A stretch of DNA of 64,000 bases from Candidatus Melainabacteria bacterium (lineage in GTDB: Bacteria; Cyanobacteriota; Vampirovibrionia; Obscuribacterales; Obscuribacteraceae), in the NCBI GenBank assembly GCA_016716405.1, contig JADJWK010000001.1:1364001-1428000 (forward strand). The letters run 5' to 3'. Within the stretch, counting starts at the first letter, position 1. The number at the start of each line of letters is the position of its first letter. Both the position numbers and the translations under genes were made by a program. Shown one piece after another: positions 52,077 through 59,981 of the stretch. The notes beneath the pieces were generated by a model that did no database searches, had not been told where the DNA came from, and saw only the letters and a program-made list of their open reading frames with translations.

Positions 52077-53948
52077 TTATTTAGAGTACTCCCAGAACTG
52101 CCCGCTCTCGTCGGCATAGGGGGAGTTGTCCGGCGGTGCCACCGGTTGTGGTGGCGGCGTCACCACCGGGGCGGAGAGCGGCGGATTCACCACGCCTTTG
52201 CCGGCTTCCCAGTGGAATGAGCCATCAGGGTTGGCTTGCGGAGCCGCAGATGGGGTCGAGCTCGGACCTGGACCCCGATGAGGGCTGGCTTCACTGCCGG
52301 TGCTCTGGGGGCTGGTTTTGCTCGGCGCCCCGTTGTCCCGGCTGCTTGCCGAGCTATTGCTGCTCTCGGAACTGCTCTGGGGCTCCTGTTTCGCTGCCGG
52401 CGGCTGACTCGGGGTCTGCCCCACGGGCGCACCACCGATCGGGGTTTTGGGTGACAGAAGTGGTATCAAGATCACGAAGAATACGAAGAAGGCGATGATC
52501 GCTATTACGATCGTTCTCATATTTTTTTGTTTGCGAGTCTCGACGGGGCAGTCCTGAGTCATGAACTTGCCGTCTTTGCGCTTATAGAGAGTCGGGTTAT
52601 CCTTGCCTTCTCTCTGGAATATGATTTTCTGTGCCTCCGGAAGCTGGAGCCCCTCGAAATCGTAGACCTGGATCCCGCAAAGCTCGCAGTAAGCAACGTG
52701 CCCGGTGATCTCTTGCTCGTTCCACTTCCATTTGCAGGGCGTGGCGATTTCGAACTTGTCGATGGCGATGAATTCAGGCTTGGGTTCGAGGGCTTTGCGC
52801 CTTGCTTCTTCTTCGGCCAGGGCTTCCATGCGCTGAATCGATTCCGCCAGTTGCTCTCTGATAAGCTCGGTATCGAGCATGGTTCTGGCGACATAGCGCT
52901 GCTGGGTGGTCTCGCCTTCTTCCCGGGCAGGCTCGGAGGCCAGATCGAAGCTACGGTGAATCTTGACCTCTCCTGTCAGGCGGGTTTTTTTCCTGGCAGG
53001 TTTGAAATCGACCGCCGGTGGCTCGTCCTGCACGTACGGAGCAGGCTCGTAGACGGGGCTTTCGGCGTGCGCATAGCTCTGGTCAAAAGCCGGGGCCTGG
53101 ACCGTAGCCTCGGGCTCGGGCTCGAACTCGACCCCGGCCTCGAACTCGGGTGTCGGCGCTGGCTCGTAGCCCGGGCTGCTTTCTATAGGCTCGAAAGAAG
53201 TCGGCTCCTCGACCGGCTCCGCGACTTGCTCTGTTTCGCTTTCGCCGGTAAGCTCCAGGCTCGACGGCATTTCCATCTCCAGCATGGTCTTGGCCACAGT
53301 GTGAGTTACTGTGGTAGGCTCGGAGGGCTCCGGGGCAAGGTCTTCAGGCTGCTCGGGTTCGGGCATCAGACTTTCCAGGCTCGGAATCTCGGCTTCAAGC
53401 ATGGTCTTGGCTACTTTCCGCTCGGCAACGTCCTGCTGGTCCGCTACTTCCTGCCTTTCCGGGGCCTGTCGCTCTTGCTCCCTGGCATGCTCCGCCGCAA
53501 CAGAGAGGGATTCGAGGTCCGGAAGATCGGACTCGAGCATCGTTCTGGCGACCTTCTTCTTGTCTTTCTTGTCTTTTCTGGACTTCTTGTCCTTTTTACC
53601 GGCCGGGGGCTCCTGATAGAGCTCGCCGAGCGCCGGTAAGTCGCTCTCGAGCATGGTTCTGGCGACACGGCGTTTGTCCGATTTTTTCTTGTCGAGCTGT
53701 TTAAGCCAGGGCGCCTCACCTGTGTCCGGAGCCGTGTCTGCTTCACCGGCTTTCGGAGAAGCAGGCGAGATCTTGGTGCCTTCCGGAAGCTCTGGTTCGG
53801 GCTTGCTCTTTGCAACCTCTTTTTTCGCGGGGGCAGTCTCAGGTTTCTCACCTACGTGAGGAAGCTGATTGAGCCATGAGGGATTGAGATTGCCCTCGGG
53901 CTCGTCATCGTGATGGTCTTTCTTGTCTTTATCCGGATCTTGACTCAT
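52077..53948 (-). CDS. Membrane scaffold with five V-A-(R/K)-T-M-L motifs and Cys-cluster domain
   Basis: A 623-residue protein. A charged, disordered N-terminal region of about 390 residues carries five copies of V-A-(R/K)-T-M-L-(E/D), with Thr at 98, 136, 182, 221 and 356; four are followed by an acidic residue and Pro, and the first, second and third sit next to Lys/Arg patches. A Cys-cluster domain follows (about 398-472, IATPCKWKWNEQ, YCELCGIQVY, DCPVE). One membrane segment (IVIAIIAFFVFFVILIPLL, about 480-498) and a Pro/Ser-rich outer tail end the protein. Start ATG 53948. Suggested role: a phosphorylated docking protein for FHA domains, by inference. Confidence 0.8.
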   Translation of the reverse strand: MSQDPDKDKKDHHDDEPEGNLNPSWLNQLPHVGEKPETAPAKKEVAKSKPEPELPEGTKISPASPKAGEADTAPDTGEAPWLKQLDKKKSDKRRVARTMLESDLPALGELYQEPPAGKKDKKSRKDKKDKKKVARTMLESDLPDLESLSVAAEHAREQERQAPERQEVADQQDVAERKVAKTMLEAEIPSLESLMPEPEQPEDLAPEPSEPTTVTHTVAKTMLEMEMPSSLELTGESETEQVAEPVEEPTSFEPIESSPGYEPAPTPEFEAGVEFEPEPEATVQAPAFDQSYAHAESPVYEPAPYVQDEPPAVDFKPARKKTRLTGEVKIHRSFDLASEPAREEGETTQQRYVARTMLDTELIREQLAESIQRMEALAEEEARRKALEPKPEFIAIDKFEIATPCKWKWNEQEITGHVAYCELCGIQVYDFEGLQLPEAQKIIFQREGKDNPTLYKRKDGKFMTQDCPVETRKQKNMRTIVIAIIAFFVFFVILIPLLSPKTPIGGAPVGQTPSQPPAAKQEPQSSSESSNSSASSRDNGAPSKTSPQSTGSEASPHRGPGPSSTPSAAPQANPDGSFHWEAGKGVVNPPLSAPVVTPPPQPVAPPDNSPYADESGQFWEYSK

Positions 53949-54118
53949 GGCTCCACTTCGCCGGCCAGCGTCCGGCATTTCCAGAAAGAACGCTCCTTAT
54001 GATAAACAGCGTTCGCCCAAACGTCAAAATAATACATCCTTCCGACTAATCCGGCTCCCTCCTAATCGCGCCGGGGCTCCTGTATCATTAGTAGAGATCG
54101 GCTCGAGGGAGCTTCACC

Positions 54119-54595
54119 ATGGGCAGATGCCGTACGAAAAATGGAGGCAGGGCGAGGGGATCGCAAATGGCAGAGTTTCCAGTGGCGATGGGGGTTCTGC
54201 TCATTTTCTTCTTTTTCCCCCTGGTGGATCTGGTGAGTATCGGAGTCTCATACGGGCTATGCGGCGTTCTCAACAGCAACCAGACCAGAGAAGCCAGCCT
54301 GATCAAGGCCAGTGAAGCGAACAATGCCGGGGGGCTGATCAAGAAGGGGCTACCGGATGAATGGTGTAATGGAATGGGGAAATTCGTGAAAATATCGGGT
54401 TATCCAGATTCGCAGATCAGTTATCGAGATGGTGCTTCCGGTGACAAGATAATCCAGGTCGCCACCACCGTAACCTGCAATCCTTTTTTGCCGATACCGC
54501 TGCCGGTGGTAGCCGTTCCAGGGCTAAACGGTCCATTCACTTTCACGATAGCCTCGGAGCGACCGATGGAGAACCCTGACTATGCTAATCAATAG
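54119..54595 (+). CDS. TadE-like pilin-type membrane protein
   Basis: A 158-residue protein with a basic start and one N-terminal hydrophobic segment (PVAMGVLLIFFFFPLVDLVS) preceded by AEF, as in TadE-like minor pilins, followed by a soluble part with two Cys. It is the first of three similar genes on one strand. GGGAG lies about seven bases before the ATG. It overlaps the next gene by 14 bases, so they are coupled. Confidence 0.72.
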   Translation: MGRCRTKNGGRARGSQMAEFPVAMGVLLIFFFFPLVDLVSIGVSYGLCGVLNSNQTREASLIKASEANNAGGLIKKGLPDEWCNGMGKFVKISGYPDSQISYRDGASGDKIIQVATTVTCNPFLPIPLPVVAVPGLNGPFTFTIASERPMENPDYANQ

Positions 54596-54998
54596 AAGAA
54601 GTGGCAGGAGAGAGAGCGGCAGAGGTCTAGTAGAGGCCGTCACCGCTGCCTTCATACTCATACCTATCGCCTTCTTCCTCCTGGACGTCACCGTATTGAT
54701 TTTGGCTAGCACCATGAATGATACCGCCGTCAAGAATGCCGCGAGAGCAGCAGCCAACCAGGAGGATGGCGGAGCAGCATTTCAGGCTGCCAACAAGTCC
54801 CTGGAGAACTTCAAGAGCTCGACTATAATCAAGTCTCTCGATCTTACGAAGTTCGATTATCCTGCCGCCAAGACCAGTGTAACTTGCGAGACTACCATAG
54901 TCGTGAATGTCCCGATTCCGGTCCCCGGATACGGGGATATCAAATTCACGGCTCGCGCCGTCGAACCCATCGTCGGTGTCAAGAAAGACCAGCTCTAG
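54582..54998 (+). CDS. TadE-like pilin-type membrane protein
   Basis: A 138-residue protein with basic start, GRGLVEAVTAAFILIPIAFF and a single membrane helix, the pattern of TadE/TadF-like minor pilins where a Glu follows Gly-Leu-Val. The soluble part is beta-rich. It overlaps the upstream gene and lies 23 bases before the TadG-like gene. Tad machines build Flp pili; no motor ATPase or prepilin peptidase gene is seen in the window. Confidence 0.75.
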   Translation: MLINRRSGRRESGRGLVEAVTAAFILIPIAFFLLDVTVLILASTMNDTAVKNAARAAANQEDGGAAFQAANKSLENFKSSTIIKSLDLTKFDYPAAKTSVTCETTIVVNVPIPVPGYGDIKFTARAVEPIVGVKKDQL

Positions 54999-55021
54999 AT
55001 CCGGAATAAGGTGTCAACAGA

Positions 55022-56689
55022 ATGATATTCAAGACAAGAAACAAGCGCGGCTCGGCAATCACTCTTACCACGGTCCTGGCCTTTGCCCTGGTGATTCTCG
55101 GTCTCGGCTATCTGGCGTTTCTCATGTTCATGGGTGGTCAGAACGAGACGAAGAACGCCTGCGACTCCGGCGCTCTCAATACCGGCAAGCGGGCTGCCGA
55201 CGATGTCTCGGTCATTCTCAGCCCGGCGCCGAATCAGTCCTGCTTTTTCGACCTGACCAACGACAAGGACCATACCAGTAATGACGGCAAGATAAACCTT
55301 CGTCGCATCAACCGTGTCTGGGCCAAGGCCTTGCTCATCGCTCTCAATGCCGAGAACATGCAGAGCGAAGGACAGGGAGGCAGCAGCGGCAGCAGCGTCC
55401 AGAGCGCCAATTCGGGAGCGCAGGCGATCAGCGACAGTCTAGCTTCCAAGCTCAGCGATCCATCCAATCTCTATGGATTCTTCTCCGAGATCGCCGAGCA
55501 GAACAGCGTCCGCATGCTTGGCAGTGGTGCCGGTATCAAAGTCAAGCCCGGCGCCGGCTGGGAAACTTCATTCATGGAGCGCGCCAAGGAGAGCAATGTC
55601 ACTCTGCCCGGTGGTTCTGACGGCATAAGCCTGCCGCCCGGGTCCAGCCTCGCCGGAAACTATGTCACGCCCACAACCCGCAACCCGGCACCGTCCGGTT
55701 CGAACGGACTGACCTTTTTGAAGGGCTATACGGCTCTGCAAAAGCAGGGGCAGACTTTCTGGCAGGTGCCGTTCCTATTCGATGAGAAACCGCATTTAGT
55801 GTCACGGTACAAATTTATCGAAGACCAGAGCAATCCGCCCTGGAATTCTGCCGTGCCGAACGCCTTCTCTTGCGACAGCGAGGGGATGAAGACAGGCGCA
55901 GTGGGACAGCAGGCAAAAGGCTGGGTGCTCTCCAATCCTCGCGAGACATTCCGCATGTGTATGCCGCACTCTTATGTGCACATCCATGTCGAGGACATGA
56001 AATCGCTCTGGTACTACTACCCGGTTCTACCCCCGCCGCTGGGCGCTGTCCAGTTCGGCAGCCAGGACTATGGCTATGTCCCGACCACTCAGTCGGGGGC
56101 CATGCCCGCCGGAGGCGTCCTCTGCGCATCGGTCATGGGCAGTGGCGTTCCGATCGGGCTCGATGTAGTGGGAAGAACCCTGGACGACATCATCTTCGGA
56201 ATGCCAGCAGGAAGCACGACCAGTCTGGAGAACAACCTGACGGCCAGAGCCAATCAGATGGTCAGCAAGGTCGGCGTTCTCAAGACCTCAGGCGATGTAC
56301 ACTCTGCTCTGGGCGATCCTACCACTATCGGTTTTCTTATTGCCGGGGAGAGAGATTTCTACCTGTTGAGCACCAACGGCGAGAATCTCAAGTGCTATCC
56401 CAAGATGCTTGCCGTGGCCCAGGCGCCCTGGCTGGCCACCATGATCAACCAGTCCGGTGACGGCAGCGAGAAGAAAGTGGTTGATGACGCCAACGGTCCC
56501 GGTATCATTGGATTCAGCGTCACGGCGGTGCCTGATCCTTTTTGCTCACCGCTGATTCAGTTCGGCTGGACAGTCTATCACAAAGACGTGAAGTGGAAGC
56601 CTGGTACCGGATACAATGGCAATCTCGGTGATGTCACCGTGAAGAGATGGACTGCAGTCCATAGCTACGGCGTCTGCAACCCTCTGTAA
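55022..56689 (+). CDS. TadG-like surface/pilus-assembly protein
   Basis: A 555-residue protein. The N-terminal segment (GSAITLTTVLAFALVILGLG) and the following NACDSGALNTGKRAADD match the TadG-like N-terminal domain of pilus-assembly proteins; the rest is a large, Gly/Ser/Pro-rich outside region with eight or so Cys and no recognised domain. AAGGTG lies about eight bases before the ATG. Third gene of the pilin-like run. The 3' end overlaps the convergent secreted protein gene by 25 bases. Confidence 0.78.
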   Translation: MIFKTRNKRGSAITLTTVLAFALVILGLGYLAFLMFMGGQNETKNACDSGALNTGKRAADDVSVILSPAPNQSCFFDLTNDKDHTSNDGKINLRRINRVWAKALLIALNAENMQSEGQGGSSGSSVQSANSGAQAISDSLASKLSDPSNLYGFFSEIAEQNSVRMLGSGAGIKVKPGAGWETSFMERAKESNVTLPGGSDGISLPPGSSLAGNYVTPTTRNPAPSGSNGLTFLKGYTALQKQGQTFWQVPFLFDEKPHLVSRYKFIEDQSNPPWNSAVPNAFSCDSEGMKTGAVGQQAKGWVLSNPRETFRMCMPHSYVHIHVEDMKSLWYYYPVLPPPLGAVQFGSQDYGYVPTTQSGAMPAGGVLCASVMGSGVPIGLDVVGRTLDDIIFGMPAGSTTSLENNLTARANQMVSKVGVLKTSGDVHSALGDPTTIGFLIAGERDFYLLSTNGENLKCYPKMLAVAQAPWLATMINQSGDGSEKKVVDDANGPGIIGFSVTAVPDPFCSPLIQFGWTVYHKDVKWKPGTGYNGNLGDVTVKRWTAVHSYGVCNPL

Positions 56690-57225
56690 GACCAGCTCAT
56701 ATTGATCATGGTGCCGCCTTCCGGTAGTCCGGTGCAATGGATATACACCTGGTGCCTGTCTTTGCTGCAGCTCATGCTGTGGAGCTGTGCCTTTCCGGCT
56801 GCCTGTTTCGCCTCGCTCGAGGGCACCCTGACCTGCCATCCTTTGCTTTTGCAAGTCGCCTTGTACCAGTCGAAAACTGCTGCAGGAGGGTCTTTGGTCT
56901 TGACCGTGGCAGAGGCCGTCGGGGCTCCTGCGGTGGAGTGCATGAATGCCGTCTCGGTGACATTGCTCGGATAGCTCGGAACCGGGAAATTAGAGGGGAT
57001 TTTGCTGCTCATCTTGAGCCCGGGAATCTTCAGATCCGGCACTTTTGGAGCTGGCTTCACCTGCCTCTGGGTGGCGGTGGAGGTTGTCACCGGCGTGGAT
57101 CTTGGTGCGGAGCCTGGCGTGGAGCTTGAATTAGATGTTGGGCCAGGCTGCTGGGCCTGGACGCCTTCTCCGGATGACACTGTCAAAATCGCTATTATTA
57201 CTGGAGTCAGCCTTTTCAATCTCAT
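56665..57225 (-). CDS. Secreted hypothetical protein
   Basis: A 186-residue protein with a signal peptide (VIIAILTVSSGEGVQAQ), a Ser/Thr/Pro-rich linker and a C-terminal domain of about 100 residues with two Cys pairs (TCKSKGWQ, SMSCSKDRHQVYIHCTG). The pattern DPPAAVFDWYKATCKSKGWQ resembles small secreted domains in which a Tyr-Lys helix is followed by Gly-Trp, but I know no function. GAGAG lies just before ATG 57225. Confidence 0.72.
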   Translation of the reverse strand: MRLKRLTPVIIAILTVSSGEGVQAQQPGPTSNSSSTPGSAPRSTPVTTSTATQRQVKPAPKVPDLKIPGLKMSSKIPSNFPVPSYPSNVTETAFMHSTAGAPTASATVKTKDPPAAVFDWYKATCKSKGWQVRVPSSEAKQAAGKAQLHSMSCSKDRHQVYIHCTGLPEGGTMINMSWSYRGLQTP

Positions 57226-57284
57226 TTTCTCTCTGTCAGGTCGGTGTAGTTAAATTGTAGAATAGTTTACCTTCGAGATCTTGC

Positions 57285-58952
57285 ATGAGTAAGAAGACGG
57301 GTATTTGCTGCTTGATCCTCTCTGTGCTGGGAATGCTCTCCAGCCGTCCTGTTATGGCGGGAGAAGATCTCAAGCAGGCGATTGAAGCCTATCAGGGCAA
57401 GCAATACAAAGAGGCTGCGGTGCTTTTCGAGAAATCTCTCGCCGGTCGCAAGCCCGATGCCCGGACTACCTATTATCTCGCCCTCAGTCATTTCAACTCG
57501 GGGAGCACGGCTCGCGCCAGGCAGCTTTTCGAGTATATCGTCAAGAATTTCCCGGGCAGCGCCGAAGCCGGGCATAGCGAGAAGGCTCTCGGCCACTGGG
57601 GCGGCAGCAAGGCAGGCGAGCCGAAAGCCGAAGCCACTGCGGAAAGCAAAGAGGCAGGGGGATCCGACACGCTTCAGGGGCGCTATAAAGATAAGCGCCT
57701 GGTTATCTCGGATACCGAATACAAGCGCGAATATGACGCTATTCCCGAGCAATCGAAGATACCATTGAGGAGCGGCACCGGCGGGCAGTACCTGCTAGCC
57801 GGCACCGTCAATGGGCAGCACGTCTATTTTCGCTCCGGGCGTAAATGGGAGACCTTCGTGTCTCTCGATGATCTGAAGACGCTCAGGCTCAAGGCCCCGA
57901 CCGGACCTCCTGACGATACGAACAAAGACGATAAGACAGGCAAGGAGAACCCGTCCTGGAAGAGCTCCCTGGTGATAAGAGTCGGCGCGATCTCCAGGCA
58001 TGTCCCGGTGACGGTCTACACCGAGCACAAAGGGACCCCGGAGCTTGGCTCGGCTTTTTTCGAGGATCTGAGCGCAGACTTCGAGGGCGGCTCTCTGCTT
58101 GTGACCAAGAAGAGCAAGTCGGCCGAAAAGGGCAAGCAGGAAGCGATCCGCGATTATCAGCAAGAATTCGCCAGCCTGCCCGATCAGACCGAGATTCGCT
58201 TCAGACCGGGACCCCACGGCCATATGCTGGTGGACGCCAAGATCAACGGCAAGCCCATCCAGTGCATGTTCGATACCGGCGCCAGCGGCTACTTCGGCTT
58301 CAACCACTTGCGAGAGGCGGGCTTGCCCGTTCCGAAAGGGAAGCCCGACGATTATGCCAGCGGCTGGGCTGGCCGCCCCGTTCCTGTCTGGTCGATGACG
58401 GTGAAAGCGACCCTGGGTGGCATGACCCGCGAGATTCCGGTGAAAGTCGCCGAGCAATTCGATATGCGCCCGCTTCTCGGCCAGGAGTTCTTGCGGGACT
58501 ATCACTATTCCATCGACTCCGCCGCCGGTCGTATGCTGCTCACCAAGAAGACGGCTATGAAGACACCGCCCAGGGAAGCGCTCAACCCGCTCTACGATGT
58601 GCCCTGCGAAGTGGAGAACGATCGCGAATATGTCTCTCTCGGAGTCGGTAAGGCCTCTTGCGGCCATGTGCTCATCGACACCGGCGCCTCCATGACGATC
58701 ATCTCCTATCCCAAGGCCAAGAGTCTGGGTATCGAGATTCCACGCGATGCGCCTTATCTGAGCGGTGGTGGCGTGGGTGGTAGCATAACATTCCGGCAAG
58801 TTTATCTCGATCTGAGTCTCGGCCCGATTCGCAGGCGCGACTTCCCCGTGATGATAGGCGGTAACGCGGGCTGTGCCATCGGCCAGGACTTCATGTCCGG
58901 TTGGCGCTTCACCGTCGACCGCGAGCGCAAGCTCTTACGATTCTTTCATTGA
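57285..58952 (+). CDS. Retropepsin-like aspartic protease with three fold units
   Basis: A 555-residue secreted protein: signal peptide (LILSVLGMLSSRPVMA), a TPR-like region (about 28-100), then three units of the retropepsin fold. Units two and three have intact active-site motifs, CMFDTGASGYF (Asp 330) and LIDTGASMTIIS (Asp 465). In the first unit, at about residues 160-275, the same place reads YFRSGRK, so the Asp is lost. Retropepsins work as dimers, so units two and three may form one active site within the chain. No clear ribosome binding site before ATG 57285. Confidence 0.88.
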   Translation: MSKKTGICCLILSVLGMLSSRPVMAGEDLKQAIEAYQGKQYKEAAVLFEKSLAGRKPDARTTYYLALSHFNSGSTARARQLFEYIVKNFPGSAEAGHSEKALGHWGGSKAGEPKAEATAESKEAGGSDTLQGRYKDKRLVISDTEYKREYDAIPEQSKIPLRSGTGGQYLLAGTVNGQHVYFRSGRKWETFVSLDDLKTLRLKAPTGPPDDTNKDDKTGKENPSWKSSLVIRVGAISRHVPVTVYTEHKGTPELGSAFFEDLSADFEGGSLLVTKKSKSAEKGKQEAIRDYQQEFASLPDQTEIRFRPGPHGHMLVDAKINGKPIQCMFDTGASGYFGFNHLREAGLPVPKGKPDDYASGWAGRPVPVWSMTVKATLGGMTREIPVKVAEQFDMRPLLGQEFLRDYHYSIDSAAGRMLLTKKTAMKTPPREALNPLYDVPCEVENDREYVSLGVGKASCGHVLIDTGASMTIISYPKAKSLGIEIPRDAPYLSGGGVGGSITFRQVYLDLSLGPIRRRDFPVMIGGNAGCAIGQDFMSGWRFTVDRERKLLRFFH

Positions 58953-58959
58953 GGCCGTC

Positions 58960-59142
58960 ATGATCGATAATTTGCTCGAAGACCTGAACACCAGATTGAG
59001 AGCTCTGAAGGAGCCGGTGCGCCGGCACGAGAGACTGAACGACCGGGCGGATCAGCTCGATCAGTTCATCAGCGCCGAGCGCAGGCGACTCGAGCGTCTC
59101 GAGCGTGAGCTCGCAAAAGAGCGCGCTGGTGGGAATCACTGA
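58960..59142 (+). CDS. Small coiled-coil protein, probably 5' part of a disrupted gene
   Basis: A 60-residue, highly charged helical protein (LNTRLRALKEPVRRHERLND) that starts seven bases after the retropepsin stop and probably shares its transcript. Its last codons overlap the frame at 59105-59476, and a shift of one base near 59130 would join them into one longer helical protein. No family recognised. Confidence 0.55.
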   Translation: MIDNLLEDLNTRLRALKEPVRRHERLNDRADQLDQFISAERRRLERLERELAKERAGGNH

Positions 59143-59476
59143 AGAGATCCTGGGCTACAAGATCGAGCTCAAAGAGCTGGATGAGACTGTGGAAGCCGGG
59201 AACCAGTTCAAGGCGCTGCTCATGTCCGCACAGGAGGCGGGCACCTGGGATATGTTTTTCAGCAATCCACTGACCAGTCTGGAAAAGAATTCTGCCATCG
59301 ATCGCTCGCGGGAGGCGATCGTCTGGGCACAGCATTGTCCGCGTCTTTTCGAGATCGAGTTGAAAGATGTCGGTGCAGAGAACTCAGGGGTGCGGCATAT
59401 ATTTCTCAAATCAGCGATTTCGCGGCATATATTTCTCGGATTCTCCCCCATCTGGAGCAATATATGCCGCGCTTGA
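59105..59476 (+). CDS. Helical protein fragment running into the hairpin repeat
   Basis: An open frame with coding-like composition from about 59130 (VGITEEILGYKIELKELDET, AGTWDMFFSNPLTSLEKNSA) but no good start of its own; GTG 59105 lies in the upstream gene. The first approximately 95 residues look natural. The last approximately 27 are simply the translation of the hairpin repeat at 59392-59470, so the natural 3' end seems replaced by the repeat. Best seen as the 3' part of the gene at 58960, disrupted. Confidence 0.5.
   Translation: MSSQKSALVGITEEILGYKIELKELDETVEAGNQFKALLMSAQEAGTWDMFFSNPLTSLEKNSAIDRSREAIVWAQHCPRLFEIELKDVGAENSGVRHIFLKSAISRHIFLGFSPIWSNICRA
59392..59470. repeat. Hairpin repeat cluster, copy 2 of a dispersed family
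   Basis: Two exact direct copies of GCGGCATATATTTCTC (59392-59407, 59422-59437) and an inverted arm GAGCAATATATGCCGC (59455-59470). Either direct copy can pair with the inverted arm. The same arms occur at 23271-23318. The element lies at the broken 3' end of one gene and close to the stop of the orphan antitoxin gene. Confidence 0.75.
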
Positions 59477-59513
59477 CATGGCTTGATGCTCGTATCGGTT
59501 TTGCTTGTGAACG

Positions 59514-59981
59514 TCAGGGGTGGATCTTTTCATTTGGCAAGATTGGTGGTTCGCTTCGTGCGAATCCGCACGTGCGGTTAGTATCGAGACCAGCAAGTGC
59601 GTGCGCGATTTTGCGCCGGCTGGTGGGCTTGAACTTGATGGTGATCGATCCGAATTTGAACGAGCTATTGCTTCCAGTGGTGGCGAACCAGACCTCATTG
59701 TCCGGGATCTCCGACGTGAGGTCGAAAGTATGTTCGCTGATCTGGTGTCCGAAGGATTCTGCCTTGATGATTGCCAGCTCCTTAAGCGAGACCTGCCTTT
59801 GACTGCCGGGAAGAGAGAAGATGCCCGGCATTATTCGGACAATCTCCTCAACCTTCACAAGTTTGCAGATGGCGTTGTCCACCGCCGATCTGGTCCCAAA
59901 GGAGAGGAGATCTCTTGTGGTGAAGATCGAATCTTTGTCGAGCCCTTCAATGAAGGCTCGAATTCTGGTCGTGGTTGACAT
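59514..59981 (-). CDS. AbiEi/DUF6088-like antitoxin, orphan
   Basis: A 155-residue protein with a winged-helix start (STTTRIRAFIEGLDKDSIFT, DLLSFGTRSAVDNAICKLVK) and the typical PGIFSLPG turn of DUF6088/AbiEi-type antitoxins, which pair with a nucleotidyltransferase toxin (AbiEii-like). No such toxin gene is adjacent, so it is an orphan or a remnant. Its C-terminus is shorter than that of usual family members (about 200). The gene is richer in A/T than its neighbours, which suggests transfer. Confidence 0.75.
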   Translation of the reverse strand: MSTTTRIRAFIEGLDKDSIFTTRDLLSFGTRSAVDNAICKLVKVEEIVRIMPGIFSLPGSQRQVSLKELAIIKAESFGHQISEHTFDLTSEIPDNEVWFATTGSNSSFKFGSITIKFKPTSRRKIAHALAGLDTNRTCGFARSEPPILPNEKIHP

